Shown here one piece after another: positions 48,387 through 58,365 of a DNA stretch of 64,000 nt. Source of the DNA: Stratiolaelaps scimitus (lineage: Eukaryota; Arthropoda; Arachnida; Mesostigmata; Laelapidae); assembly GCA_019614645.1 (NCBI GenBank), contig JABWDB010000047.1, forward strand, positions 2,108,001 to 2,172,000, written 5' to 3'. The notes below the pieces were generated by a model. It had not been told where the DNA came from. It searched no databases and saw nothing but the letters and a program-made list of their open reading frames with translations. The position numbers and the translations under genes are program-made. Each line of letters starts with the position of its first letter. The first letter of the stretch is position 1.

Positions 48387-49267
48387 CACGGGCTCGATTC
48401 TGGGTCCCTTTATGTTCAACAGTCACATTAACTTCATGCATATTGATATTTCGTCCGAGAAGTCGTGTAGGCTGTTTGCTCACGCCGAGGATACATCGTT
48501 ACTTTTTCGTATCCGTCCATCCGAGATCTGACGGGACATACAGGCGGCCCTTATGGCAGTGGAGAGAGCCGTAAAGCCCTTGGAAAGGTTTGCCCTAGCA
48601 ATCAATGCCAATAAAACAGGTGTCACTTTGTTTCGCTTAGCTCAGAGACGTCCAGAACCTATTTCGGTTCACCTCTGTAGGGTTGACCTACCGCTGTCAC
48701 CTGTATCAAATGCCTTGGTTTAACTCTCCTCGAGGCGCTCAGATGGCGGTATCACTTTGAGGTGCTCTCTCCAAAATGCTAAGCTGTCATTTCGTCGACT
48801 CGACGTCTCAAAAACATGAGCAAACCTGCTGGAGGATTGCTATTGCTTTATAAGACCCTACTCCTGCCGCTCCTTAGTTATGTTTCGTCCATGTGGGGGT
48901 GCGGGTTTAAAGGGACACTACGCCGAGAGGGAATTATTCGAAACGACACTCTACGGGCAATCTTCGGCCTGCGCCGCAGAGACTCGGTGGCGCATCTGTT
49001 CAGAGAGCCTGACATTCTGCCGATAGGAAGTATGCTGTCGGCGTATCTAGCACTTTTCGCTTTCACGGTGTATAGTGGAAATATTCCCAAGGACATTGCC
49101 TTCCCCATAAGGCAGTCACAAATCGCTCTGCCAGACTTGCGACGATGTTCGAGAGGCCATTCGCCTTTAAGGAGTCCAGCCGTCATGCACTCGGTTACTG
49201 CCTTCCGAGCGTCTGGAGTTCCCCCCCGCGTGAGACTAGAGCAGCTAAAAAGTTTGCATATCAAGTG
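48387..49267 (+). pseudogene. Decayed LINE reverse transcriptase C-terminal half
   Basis: Plus-strand frames give RGSILGPFMFNSHIN (RT motif B, normally QGS-x-LGPLLF-x-x-YIN). A broken catalytic box follows (FAHAEDTSLL, where F/Y-ADD is expected). Then come ALMAVERAVKPLERFALAIN...KT and, in the frame at 48816-49268, the connection region LLLYKTLLLPLLSYVSSMWGC. Stops and frameshifts separate the parts. The pattern is that of apurinic-endonuclease LINEs (Jockey/CR1-like), unrelated to the neighbouring 46-kb element. Confidence 0.75.
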
Positions 49268-50269
49268 AAAAAAATCTCTGTGAACAAATGAACGAGCAGA
49301 CTCCTACTACTTTTACTCATTGTGTCTTACAAATATGTAAATATGTATATAATCGACACATGTTCTTACTGATGGTTCCGTTTAACTAGTCGTTCGAGCC
49401 GATCAATTATTTGTGATATAAATATCCACGAAAAACTATTAATCATCTTGCCAGGCCAGGTGTGGTGGTTACAGTTCCGGCAGTACTATTTAATGAGAAC
49501 TTAAGCATTTGTACAACTGCAGTTCCGTAAATAAACAGATATATGATTGTTTCATTCATTCAAATTGAGATTAATGGACGGAAATGCAGTTGTACAATGT
49601 CCCAGCTCTCGTAAAAATAATAGCAAACATGTTTAACACATCGTAGTACGGGCACATGGGGGTCGCCGGTTGCCTTTTGTAATAAATAGCCATCGAAGTA
49701 CAAACACAATTTATATATTTCCCCAAAAAAGGTAGTTATAGCAACGTTCTCTAAACTTCGCGTGTGAACTTTTTGCGGGTCGTTCTTCTAGCGCCTGCGG
49801 CTATTTGGAAAACAATGTCCGGTCGACTATATACATTTGCCATCCTAAAATCCAGTAGCGCAATGTGAACTTGGCATAGGCAGCTTATCGAATGGATGGC
49901 GTATCTGCGAAAGATAGTCTTATCTTCCCTAAGCTGATTCGCCCCGGATCAACTTCAGCCGTTTGGCAGAACTACAGGGTTTGTCCAGGAGGGGACTTAC
50001 GTCATATAGGCCCGCTTAAATACCAGCCACCGGCTTCGAATTACTGTATGCCGACATTTTACTTCAGTTATTTGGCCTTAATCCATTTCCCTGCGGGTGT
50101 TGTTGCCTACCGTATTACATTGGATAACCACCAAAGGAAATTTTAACAATGTAAGTGTATGTATAGGGTTTCATGATCGAAGCCAGCAGCGTTCCGATGA
50201 TGATCACTCTCCGGGATGTTAGCGTACCTTACTGAACAACATATATATTAAAGGACTTTATCGAACACC
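49268..50269. other. Part of intron 3 of gene B, with a small inverted repeat
   Basis: No coding signal. Arms catttgtacaactgcagttc (49506-49525) and the near reverse complement at 49578-49599 flank about 50 bases, a probable MITE remnant. Confidence 0.5.
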
Positions 50270-50525
50270 ATACCACAATTCAGACATATTTCTTCCAATC
50301 TGGGGCGACACTCACCTTATTGGTATGTTCGGTCAGTGCAGTAGGCTCAGTGAGCTACAAAAACGATCTACCTTTGGCTCGCAGTCAAAGGAGCACCACA
50401 GAAGCAACTGCCTTCATACCGGCCATATCCCATGGGAAAACGATTTCAAGGTTATAGGTCTGGAGCAGGTGATCATCCACAGATGCCAAGACACATTCAC
50501 ATTATCTTCCGTGTGTCTTCTATGA
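50270..50525 (+). pseudogene. Possible LINE C-terminal remnant
   Basis: A frame reads HNSDIFLPIWGDTHLIGMF...SELQKRS, resembling the LINE post-RT segment with I-x-WG and LQKR blocks that follows the polymerase. The upstream catalytic region is missing. Similarity is limited to spacing of these few residues. Confidence 0.35.
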
Positions 50526-53500
50526 CACACACAGTGGTAGTAAAGCAGGAACTATAGGGTATCCCTCAGCCCAGACATTGTGGAGAAACGCAGGTCACAC
50601 CCCCGGCCGTCGGTGGAGGGGTTTATGGGGGGCAGAGACATTGCAGCACACGGAAATGCGCACTTGTACTATGTAGCCCACAACTGCTATCTCGGTCAGA
50701 GCCAGGACCCAAGTCATGTGCTCATAAAATAGCTGACCGATACAACGGACCCTTGGCTTCTCACGCACTTGCATTGCTGTCGCGATTTCCTGTTTCCTTC
50801 CATCATTCTCTGCTAGTCAGCCCGAAGAACAAGGGATGACCCGAGCGAGGATCATTGACTCGCCCTGCGTGTTTGCATCGGTCCCATGTCAACGGAAACA
50901 TGTTGGTTGCCTCTTCGTAGCTGGTCACTTGTCACTGAGGCATTGTGGGTTTTGTTTTCTCGTCCATGTCCTGTCAATGCCCTGGATCGAGCATGCTCAT
51001 GGGTCTCGAGTATTGTCGGAACATACACGCCACTGATTGCGACTAGTCTGATGTTTAGCCAAGTATTGCTGTCCTCGATGAAGACGGAGTGAGTTTCCGT
51101 CGGAAGAAATACTCAAAGCAGCGTACTTCGCAACGGATTATACCGTTGGGACTTATTCAATCGTAGTCTTGCGCCAAAAATGAGCAAGTTTAAAATATTG
51201 AAAATATTCTCCCCAACTGGAGGAGTGGTAATATTGCAGTAGTTATATTAAGCTTTATCCTACAAGCGCGTAGGGTGGCGTTTGTGTGTAACGATTAAGC
51301 CTTACAACAGCTCTATGTGCATTACAATTAGTTCCGCATCAGTGCAACAATATTACGCCACACTGTTAGGTGAGAAATTGGGTAACGAAGTTACTGCAGG
51401 TCTAGTTCTACGGACTGTTGTCAACGATCAGTTGACATCCTGCGCCCAATACTAAATAAGAACTTGACAAGGAGCACATCAATGAATGATACAACAATAT
51501 TAATTAATTCGAGTGAAGATAATCCTCATATTTGATTGTCTCTCTCTCTAACTCTTGCAAATTGTCTTCACGCGATAACGGAAACAGCACGCGCCAACAC
51601 CCAAGTCGCCAAACCATATCTCCATTACCGGAACCTGGGTCTCGTCTTCGTCCCTACTGATCAACTTGATACAGGCTAATGAAACCGATCTGAATGATTC
51701 CTTGTCACCAGATCAATAAATATTTTGGCACGATTTCCTCACCGATGCGCTGAGCTGCTTGTCGCCACGAATAGATCCGAATAAAATCTGCTACTACACT
51801 GGTCCCCTTTCGTATAACAAAAGTCCCCCGAACGCCGCACAATGCGGAAATCATGATACGAAAAGTTTATGACTTATGCCTGCAGCCGGACTCATACCAA
51901 ATAGACGTCTCAAAGTGCCACCACCACCCCCCTGCCGGACACGCCGTGTTATGCTACCCGTTGATGCAGCTTTATGATTCGATTTTAATACGGCGGGGAA
52001 TATCGGGAAACCGTAAAACGATCCCAGACAGAAGGATACCGAGATTTCGAAATGCCTGCTTTGAACAGAGGTGGGCTCGTAAGGCGGAGGAGTATGGTCT
52101 AGTTCGGGAAATCAGGTACTGAGCGCACAGGGTTAAGGGCGAGAGAAACGAGATCAGACGATGCGCACTTCTTTCATAAAACCCACCCTGTTGACAGGGA
52201 AAATACGACGTGAGGAGCGAAATGCAGTATAATAGAGCAGAGGCGAGTGGCGATCACCTACTCAATCTACGCCAATTCCACAATTTGTGTTGATCTTGCC
52301 AATACGTCACGTAATGTTGGCTCAATAAGAACCTTCATTAATTGGGCTTAAAAATCGATCGTCACGTGAGCTCGAAATGTGACCATTCAAATGTGACCTC
52401 CCTTTTTGCCTATCCGAGGAAAATTGCTTTAAAATAAATCTAATGGCAACTTCGAACGCTGCGACATTCCCTCTACCAATGGTGTTTATTGGCGCGAGCG
52501 AGAACAAAGCGGATGGCTGGTATAGCCGGAGGTAAAGAGGTCACCATATAGAGAAGGCTCGCTGCGGACGCATGTCAAAGGCATCCAAAGGCGTTCCACT
52601 CATAAACCTTGCAAGAGCAACCCAGCATACTTCACCTGAGTGCAGGCTACAGTGCTCGCTGTGTCGCTTCGGTCAACCACCACGCGCCCAGAAAGAACCT
52701 AGAGGCCCCCGAGTGTTGTAATACTCCCAGGAAGGTGGCTTTAACATGCCAGATAAACGGTATGCTATCTCCGGCAGCAGGAAGCCATCATACAGGAGAA
52801 ATATAAAAATGTCTCGGCAAGGAACCTTTATAGACGCAGCAGTCGTTTATGTCACACGGCAGGAAAGAATCGTGCATAATCTTGTCAGTAAAACTATCCT
52901 GTTCACAGCAGCAGCAGCATCATCATCAGCAGAATCTAACGTTGGAAAACAGACCTATGCATGTTGTCATTTGGACAACTACTAGGTGACATTTAGTTTG
53001 TTTCGGAAATGATTATATTCCTGGCTGACAAGACCACACCGGTGTGCAACCGCATTTGGGTATGCTCGAGGTGTCAGAATTCAATCAATGCTGTTTCGTT
53101 GACCTTTGCCATCCCAGCTAATTTTTGATTCATAGCTCTCCCTTCTTCCTCTGCTCTCTCTGCCTCTCTCTCTTAGGCCACAAGGTTTAAAATGCACCGA
53201 TGCACTACTGGTGAGGTCGAATGTCACTTTAGTATGGGACTTGTAGGGGATAGGATTTTATGTTCTTGAATAGGCTCAGCCACGGATCCATGCCTCTGTT
53301 GTTGCCAGCTCAAGTATATTAGTTGTTTTTTTTTTGTTTCGGCGGAAGTAGATGAGCTATTTATTCGACCTCCAGGATCATAAGGAGAGCATAACAATCT
53401 AGCGTTATGTCATTTATTACTAAATGGAAAGCCAATCCGTATGCTTCGAAAACGCGAAACACTCATATCGCAACGACACTAGTGGTAATGTTTAACAAGA

Positions 53501-53990
53501 CAGCAAGGTTTGGCAAAACAAGCTCTATGAGGGAGTCCTCTTCATCACCAGCGACGAATAGAACCTTGTTTCCGTCGCGGTCCTGAAGCTCTGTTTTGGG
53601 CATGTCTATGTGAAGGCCTCACATATTGTTTCGCAACTCTTTGTCGTGAATAAAACAGTATGTTGTCCAATAGCGAGCACTACGCTAAGGCGAAGCATAA
53701 TGTTACGGTGAGCCTCTTCCGCGAGATCAAGGTGGAAGGTTTCGTCATATGCATATATGTATTATATATGCATGTATACATATACTATTTATAAAAGGCT
53801 AGCTTTGGTTTCTTAACAAGAGCCAAACGAGGCAGCATTAATTTACATCACATACGTCATCTCGTTGTCAAAATAGCATACAGCTGCTCGCAATCATTGG
53901 ATCTTCGCAGAATATGAGAAATGTCAACTGTGTCGCAATCAGGCGCTCAAACGTGATTGTGTTATATAAATAGTCCTCTATGCTGGTCAT
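50526..53990. other. Part of intron 3 of gene B, nothing recognised
   Basis: No convincing exon or element. There are CT-rich tracts near 51539 and 53137-53175, a CAG/CAT-type triplet run at 52905-52929, a T run at 53327-53335, and AT palindromes near 53750-53785. Frames at 51853-52122 and 52609-52985 carry no motif. Confidence 0.45.
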
Positions 53991-54357
53991 TCGTGTAACA
54001 AAACGAATGTGGATATTGTACACGCGGGAGCAGGGGTGACCGCTAATCGCTTCCAGTAGTAATAGGTGACACACAATACGACATTGTGGTCATCTTCTCG
54101 TTTGATATCGTCATCAGATCTTTGGATGACAACTCGAACCCACACACGTGGTGCGGTTCCGCGTGGATTTCGTTTATGTCAGCAACTGGGCGTGATCGAT
54201 AATATATTTATTCAAACATCATCCAAAGATCTGATGACGGTATCAAACAAGAAGATGACTACAATGTCGTATTGTGTGTCACCTATTACCATTGGAAGCG
54301 ATTAGCGGTCACCCCTGCTCCCGCGTGTACAATATCCACATTCGTTTTATTACACGA
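53991..54357. mobile_element. Fold-back (hairpin) element with about 140-bp arms
   Basis: 53991-54130 and 54219-54357 are near-perfect reverse complements (a handful of mismatches by eye), around an 88-base loop. TCAT occurs immediately outside each end (53987-53990 and 54358-54361), a possible 4-bp target duplication. There is no transposase frame inside. Long arms and a short loop mark it as a fold-back MITE. The superfamily is uncertain. Confidence 0.85.
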
Positions 54358-54689
54358 TCATTTAATTCAATTACACAGTGGTGCTTGAGGTGACGTTCTG
54401 TGCAGGACCATGAAACATTATTGTGCAGATCGCGAGAAGATGAATCAAGCTATATTGGATTAGGATCCATCGGACAAGCGCTGTATTCAGATAAGCATCA
54501 ATGCCAGCCAATTCCACCATCATTTTACATATGCCGCGAATAAAGTGTTGCATATTACGGGGTTACCGTTGAAATGCAGTCGAACCCCTCATGGCTTGCC
54601 GCCGATGCTATACAAGAAATTGCGTCTGGTCATCGTTGAACCAATAAAATTATCTTCTGCCTATCCTACGAGGGCGGAACGGTCCCTCT

Positions 54690-55397
54690 GACAGCTTTAA
54701 GCTTTTAGTGGTCACCCCTGCCCACAAGACGAAACACAAGAGTTATTCAGTTTACTATAGACCAGTTGCCCAAGGCTCCATAGTGTGCCTCTTTTTCGAA
54801 AAGAGACTTGCGGATCACATTGACTCATACCGCTCGATAAATGATCTCTTTGACCGCGAACAACATGTTGTTACCAAAGGGAGATCGACCAAAGCCCCCT
54901 GATTGAAATGATTCATAACTGGGCTCTGTTTCAAAATGAGAGAGTCGAATACGATTGCATCTACATAGATTTTTTCAAAGCGTTCGACCCCGTCAATCAT
55001 AGCTTATTCATCTCGAAACGTTCGTCTCTCAAACTAGATCCACGTAGCGTTAAGTGTATCCGAAGCTATCTCACGGATATGAAATTCTGCTTAAAAGTAA
55101 ACAATAACCTTAGGACGTATGACCGATGCCCATCTGGGGTGCCTCAGGGTTCGTGTGCGGGCCCTCCTCTGTTCTGTATCTTTGTTTAGATCTCAAAAAT
55201 CGTTCTACGCACAAGTTCTAATTGATGATTCGAAATTGTATGCAGCAGTGCGATGTGCTAATGACAGGGTCCTCCTTCAATCAGCCGTTACCGTTATTGA
55301 ACAGTGGTGTTGTAAGGATGACATGTTTATCTCCATCCCGAAACGTGCAAATGTATCGGGAGAGTCAGTCTGCGTTTTGATGTTCCAAGGGAACTAG
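54690..55397 (+). pseudogene. Decayed LINE reverse transcriptase
   Basis: Three plus-strand frames in succession give YYRPVAQGSIVCLFFEKRLA (RT motif 1-2 region, usually NYRPxSL), QHVVTKGRSTKAP (GFRxGRS block), YDCIYIDFFKAFDPVNHSLF (motif A with its Asp), and CPSGVPQGSCAGPPLFCIFV (motif B). QVLIDDSKLYAAV stands at motif C (usually YADD). Stops and frameshifts at about 54902 and 55186 break it. This is a typical Jockey/CR1-like or RTE-like fossil in the plus orientation. Confidence 0.8.
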
Positions 55398-55603
55398 TGA
55401 GGCTTCCCCCCCCCTAATGACCATATTAAATACTGACGACATCTGCTTTTTAGGCGACAAAAACCAAATAGCTCTGTGAAAATCTCATCATTCGTAGATT
55501 CGATTGTGTTAGTATTCCACACAATTGCCTCTCCATGCGCTATAAAATGGCACGAAGACAAAATCACCCCGCTGTCACGAAGCTTCATTATACAGTTACA
55601 CAT

Positions 55604-55622
55604 GCACACACACACACACACA
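55604..55622. repeat. (CA)n microsatellite beside a splice donor
   Basis: A CA run (GT on the transcribed strand of gene B) begins about 13 bases inside intron 3 from the exon 3 donor. Confidence 0.95.
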
Positions 55623-55636
55623 GCATATTTACGCAC

Positions 55637-55908
55637 CTATGAATGTTAGCGGGAGAAGGTAGATGGTAAAGAACAGGAATGCATAATACGCCTGCCGAAA
55701 TGGCTCGTCAATGTTGATAATACACGACGTCCGTGTGATGACCCCTAGTTCTGAGACGAGCGTGTCCGTAACGGCGCTACTCAACGGATAGACAAACGGT
55801 GCCGCGACGATACAGGGCGCCAACCAAACTACTAGCAGGATGCGTTTGGCACGACGCTTGGACTGCAACTGCATACGGCTCACGAGCGGGTCGCAGATGG
55901 CGAAATAT
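55637..55908 (-). CDS. Gene B exon 3: GPCR TM4, second extracellular loop, TM5
   Basis: The acceptor CTCCTTTTGCAG/A adds the last base of the split Arg codon 216 (CG + A). The exon starts YFAICDPL, finishing the ERY motif and intracellular loop 2. TM4 carries W244. Extracellular loop 2 holds C278 (TSCIIN), the partner of C191 in the conserved disulfide. TM5 has P302 (YLLPLTF). It ends with the first base of Gly 307 at donor G/GTGCGT. The 272 bp fit phase 2 in, phase 1 out. Confidence 0.92.
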
Positions 55909-56090
55909 CTGCAAAAGGAGAAAGCGGGAGGGGGCGAAGTGAGCATGGGGTGGAACAATATAGAAAATGAAAAAAAAATTATCTGGAAAAAGGACAGACG
56001 ATGAAAATCGCTCTGCCGTTCCACCTAGTCTCCGACAGGGCTGCACCGGACAGCTGGTACGATGAGTCTGAAGTACGGCCAACTTTACAG

Positions 56091-56110
56091 TTATATATAT
56101 ATATATATAT
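56091..56110. repeat. (AT)n microsatellite
   Basis: A pure AT run of about 20 bases. Confidence 0.95.
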
Positions 56111-56631
56111 TCCTACTCCGAGTCGAGTACGAATCTAATCCGAGTAGCCAGCAAAATGCGACGACCGACTCTTCAGATGAAGTAACGCTTCGAGTATGAA
56201 ATTACTGAACATTTCGAGGCATTTCAACGTAGCCCGATCGTAGTCGCGCTAGGCTTGACGGCCACGTCATGCCTAGAGCAGCTGTTGTCTATCCACTCGC
56301 CTGTACCCGCTTTGGTTGTCAATCAATCAACATCAGATATAACCAAGCAGCCGAAGATGCCTCTTGCCGTCTAGGTGGACCGGCCATCAGTATACGATCG
56401 ATATTTTCGGTCAGCGTTAACGGACGATGGCGAACAGCCGGTATTCGCTTACTTCACGAAACACTTGGTGCAATGCCTTGCTGCCTTGAGACCCATAAGT
56501 ACAGCACTGTGCGCTTGATTTCCAACTTCTCCACAACTACTTTCCGTATAGAGATTATACTATAGAAGGAAGATGATTCCCTAAAAAAAAGATTTCATCT
56601 CGTACTTAGTCCCGGACAAATTCCACTAGAG

Positions 56632-56738
56632 TAAGCAAAGGTGGCCCCGACAGGTCCTCATAGTGATACCTAAAAGGTTAAGACCTGAGGCCTGTCAGAG
56701 AGGGGAACAGCTGAAAGTCAGCTGGAAAAAACAAAAAA
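56632..56738 (+). repeat. Short retroposon family B, copy 3, with 12-bp duplication
   Basis: Full copy of the family: agcaaaggtggccccgacag through ggttaagacctgaggcctgt and aggggaacagctgaaagtca to a tail aaaaaacaaaaaa. It is bracketed by exact copies of aaattccactag (56618-56629 and 56736-56747), the right copy overlapping the A-rich tail. Target duplication plus an A-tail shows insertion by LINE-type retrotransposition. A ggttaagacc string may be a degenerate polymerase III B box. Confidence 0.8.
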
Positions 56739-58115
56739 TTCCACTAGTTATACATATGAATTATATATAACAAGCCCAAGTTATTATGTGAGCGATCTGG
56801 TTAAACTAAATACGAGAAATAAAAGATAATATTTTTATCTACCTGAATTAATATATAGACTATTGTGCCAACCAAAATAAATAAAGCCTGTAAGGTTCTT
56901 TGAACAACACCCCCACTGGTAGTGTGGAACTACACTACAAGACTAGGCAGCTTGTTTAACTCGATTCCTTTGATGTTGACGTTTCTCGACTAATGTAGCT
57001 CCTTAACCATAATAAGGGCAAAAAACACTCATGATTCTCGTATAGTAGACGCTACCCAACCAATACGATGGCTGGCTGAAGTGTAACACAAATCGTTCAC
57101 TACCTGATGATATCTATATTTAAGTATTCCTCTGTGACGGCCGCTTCTGTCTGAGAACTAATTGGTTATTCATTTTGCGCGTTCATTTGTTGAACTATTG
57201 TCGGACCATCCCAAACGAAGGGTAGTAGAACCAGGTAGAAAAAGATGGAAAATAAGAGAATGTTGTTTTAGATATGACACATTGTCCTGTTATCCTAATG
57301 TCCTATCAAGCGACTTTATGAAAACTCTAATGTGAAACCAGAGGACCGTCTCTGGGACGCCGGCAGACCGCTCATGGGATCGAATCCGCGAAACGCAATG
57401 GGATTATTGATCTCTTTGTTATCTCACAAGGCGCCCACCCAGCGTCACGTCAGCGGTCTGCGAGCAAACAGTGCCCTTGCGTTCTCTCTCACAGAACGCA
57501 AACCAAGAAACAAGACGACTTCGTATTGATCGATAGTTGTCGGCCACCGTTCGACGGTTGCAAATTGGCACGCCGGCCGTTGTCGAAATCGAATCTGCTG
57601 AGGGTAAGCTGTCTATCAAAAATATTCGCTGAGCAATGTAGTTCTGCTGAGCGAGTAAGCCGTCCAATCAAGATGAACACTTATTTTTGCTGCACGAACG
57701 CGCTCAGACATAGCAAAAGGTGTCGTTAACATTCAGTCCCAGGAACTTGAGTCAATGGCTCGACCATGACCTGAGCAAGGCACACAATACGCATTTCTAG
57801 TTACAAAAAACGTCTTCATGTTTCGCTTATTAAAGAAAAAAAAACACAAACAACACTATACACAGCGCCCCCCAGTTCACATATTAACGATACTGTGATA
57901 CTAAAACGAACAAGATAATACTTTGATAATCCTGCCCTCAGCTGTTTAATTAGTATTTTGCGGGAAAAAATCAGAATCGGAGCCAGAAACGCGTACGCTG
58001 ACAAAACGAGCTGCACCTGTGATATATTGTCATGCTTTAGGAGGCGACATGAAAATAATGATAATCAGTAAATCGGGTAATGCGTCGATGGATGAACATG
58101 TGGCCACTTTCGTAC

Positions 58116-58365
58116 CGTTCGACACATGTGGCAACGAGGGTAAGCACACTAGCGAACACCACAATGGTCTGAAGATACAGCATAGCGGTGCACAGGCCGT
58201 CGGTCATGAACGAGAATGAAGAGGGAGCGGCCAGCTCTAAAAGTTTCATCGGCAGTACGAAGGCCCCGACCGAGAAATCGCAGACGGCCAAATTGACGAT
58301 GTAGTAGTTGACGACTGTGTGCATTCGCCGATTCGACCACACCGTGTAGATCACCATAGCATTGC
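58116..58365 (-). CDS. Gene B exon 2: GPCR end of TM1, TM2, TM3
   Basis: The acceptor CGCGTTTCAG/GC completes Gly 133 (G + GC), forming the TM1 signature GNAMV. TM2 has NLAVCDF with D162, the sodium-site Asp. C191 (GLCTAM) opens TM3, which reads FASVLTLVATCVER. The exon stops after the first two bases of the Arg codon of the E/DRY motif (E215, R216) at donor CG/GTACGA. The TM3 wording ASVLT...ER-Y-x-AIC recalls ecdysis-triggering-hormone, neuromedin-U and ghrelin-type peptide receptors; this is from memory and not a firm placement. Confidence 0.93.

Larger units (their letters stand above)
55909..58115. other. Intron 2 of gene B
   Basis: 2.2 kb, GT-AG, with no coding content found on either strand. 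Holds an (AT)n tract at 56091-56110 and a family B retroposon at 56632-56738. Confidence 0.75.

Noticed and set aside
48816..49268. Independent 150-codon protein gene
   Set aside because: It is the post-polymerase segment of a decayed LINE whose earlier RT motifs lie just upstream in other frames.
43526..55636. Direct splice of GPCR exon 3 to exon 5
   Set aside because: Exon 3 ends in phase 1 and exon 5 begins in phase 0; the 95-bp exon at 44284-44378 is needed to restore frame and loop 3.
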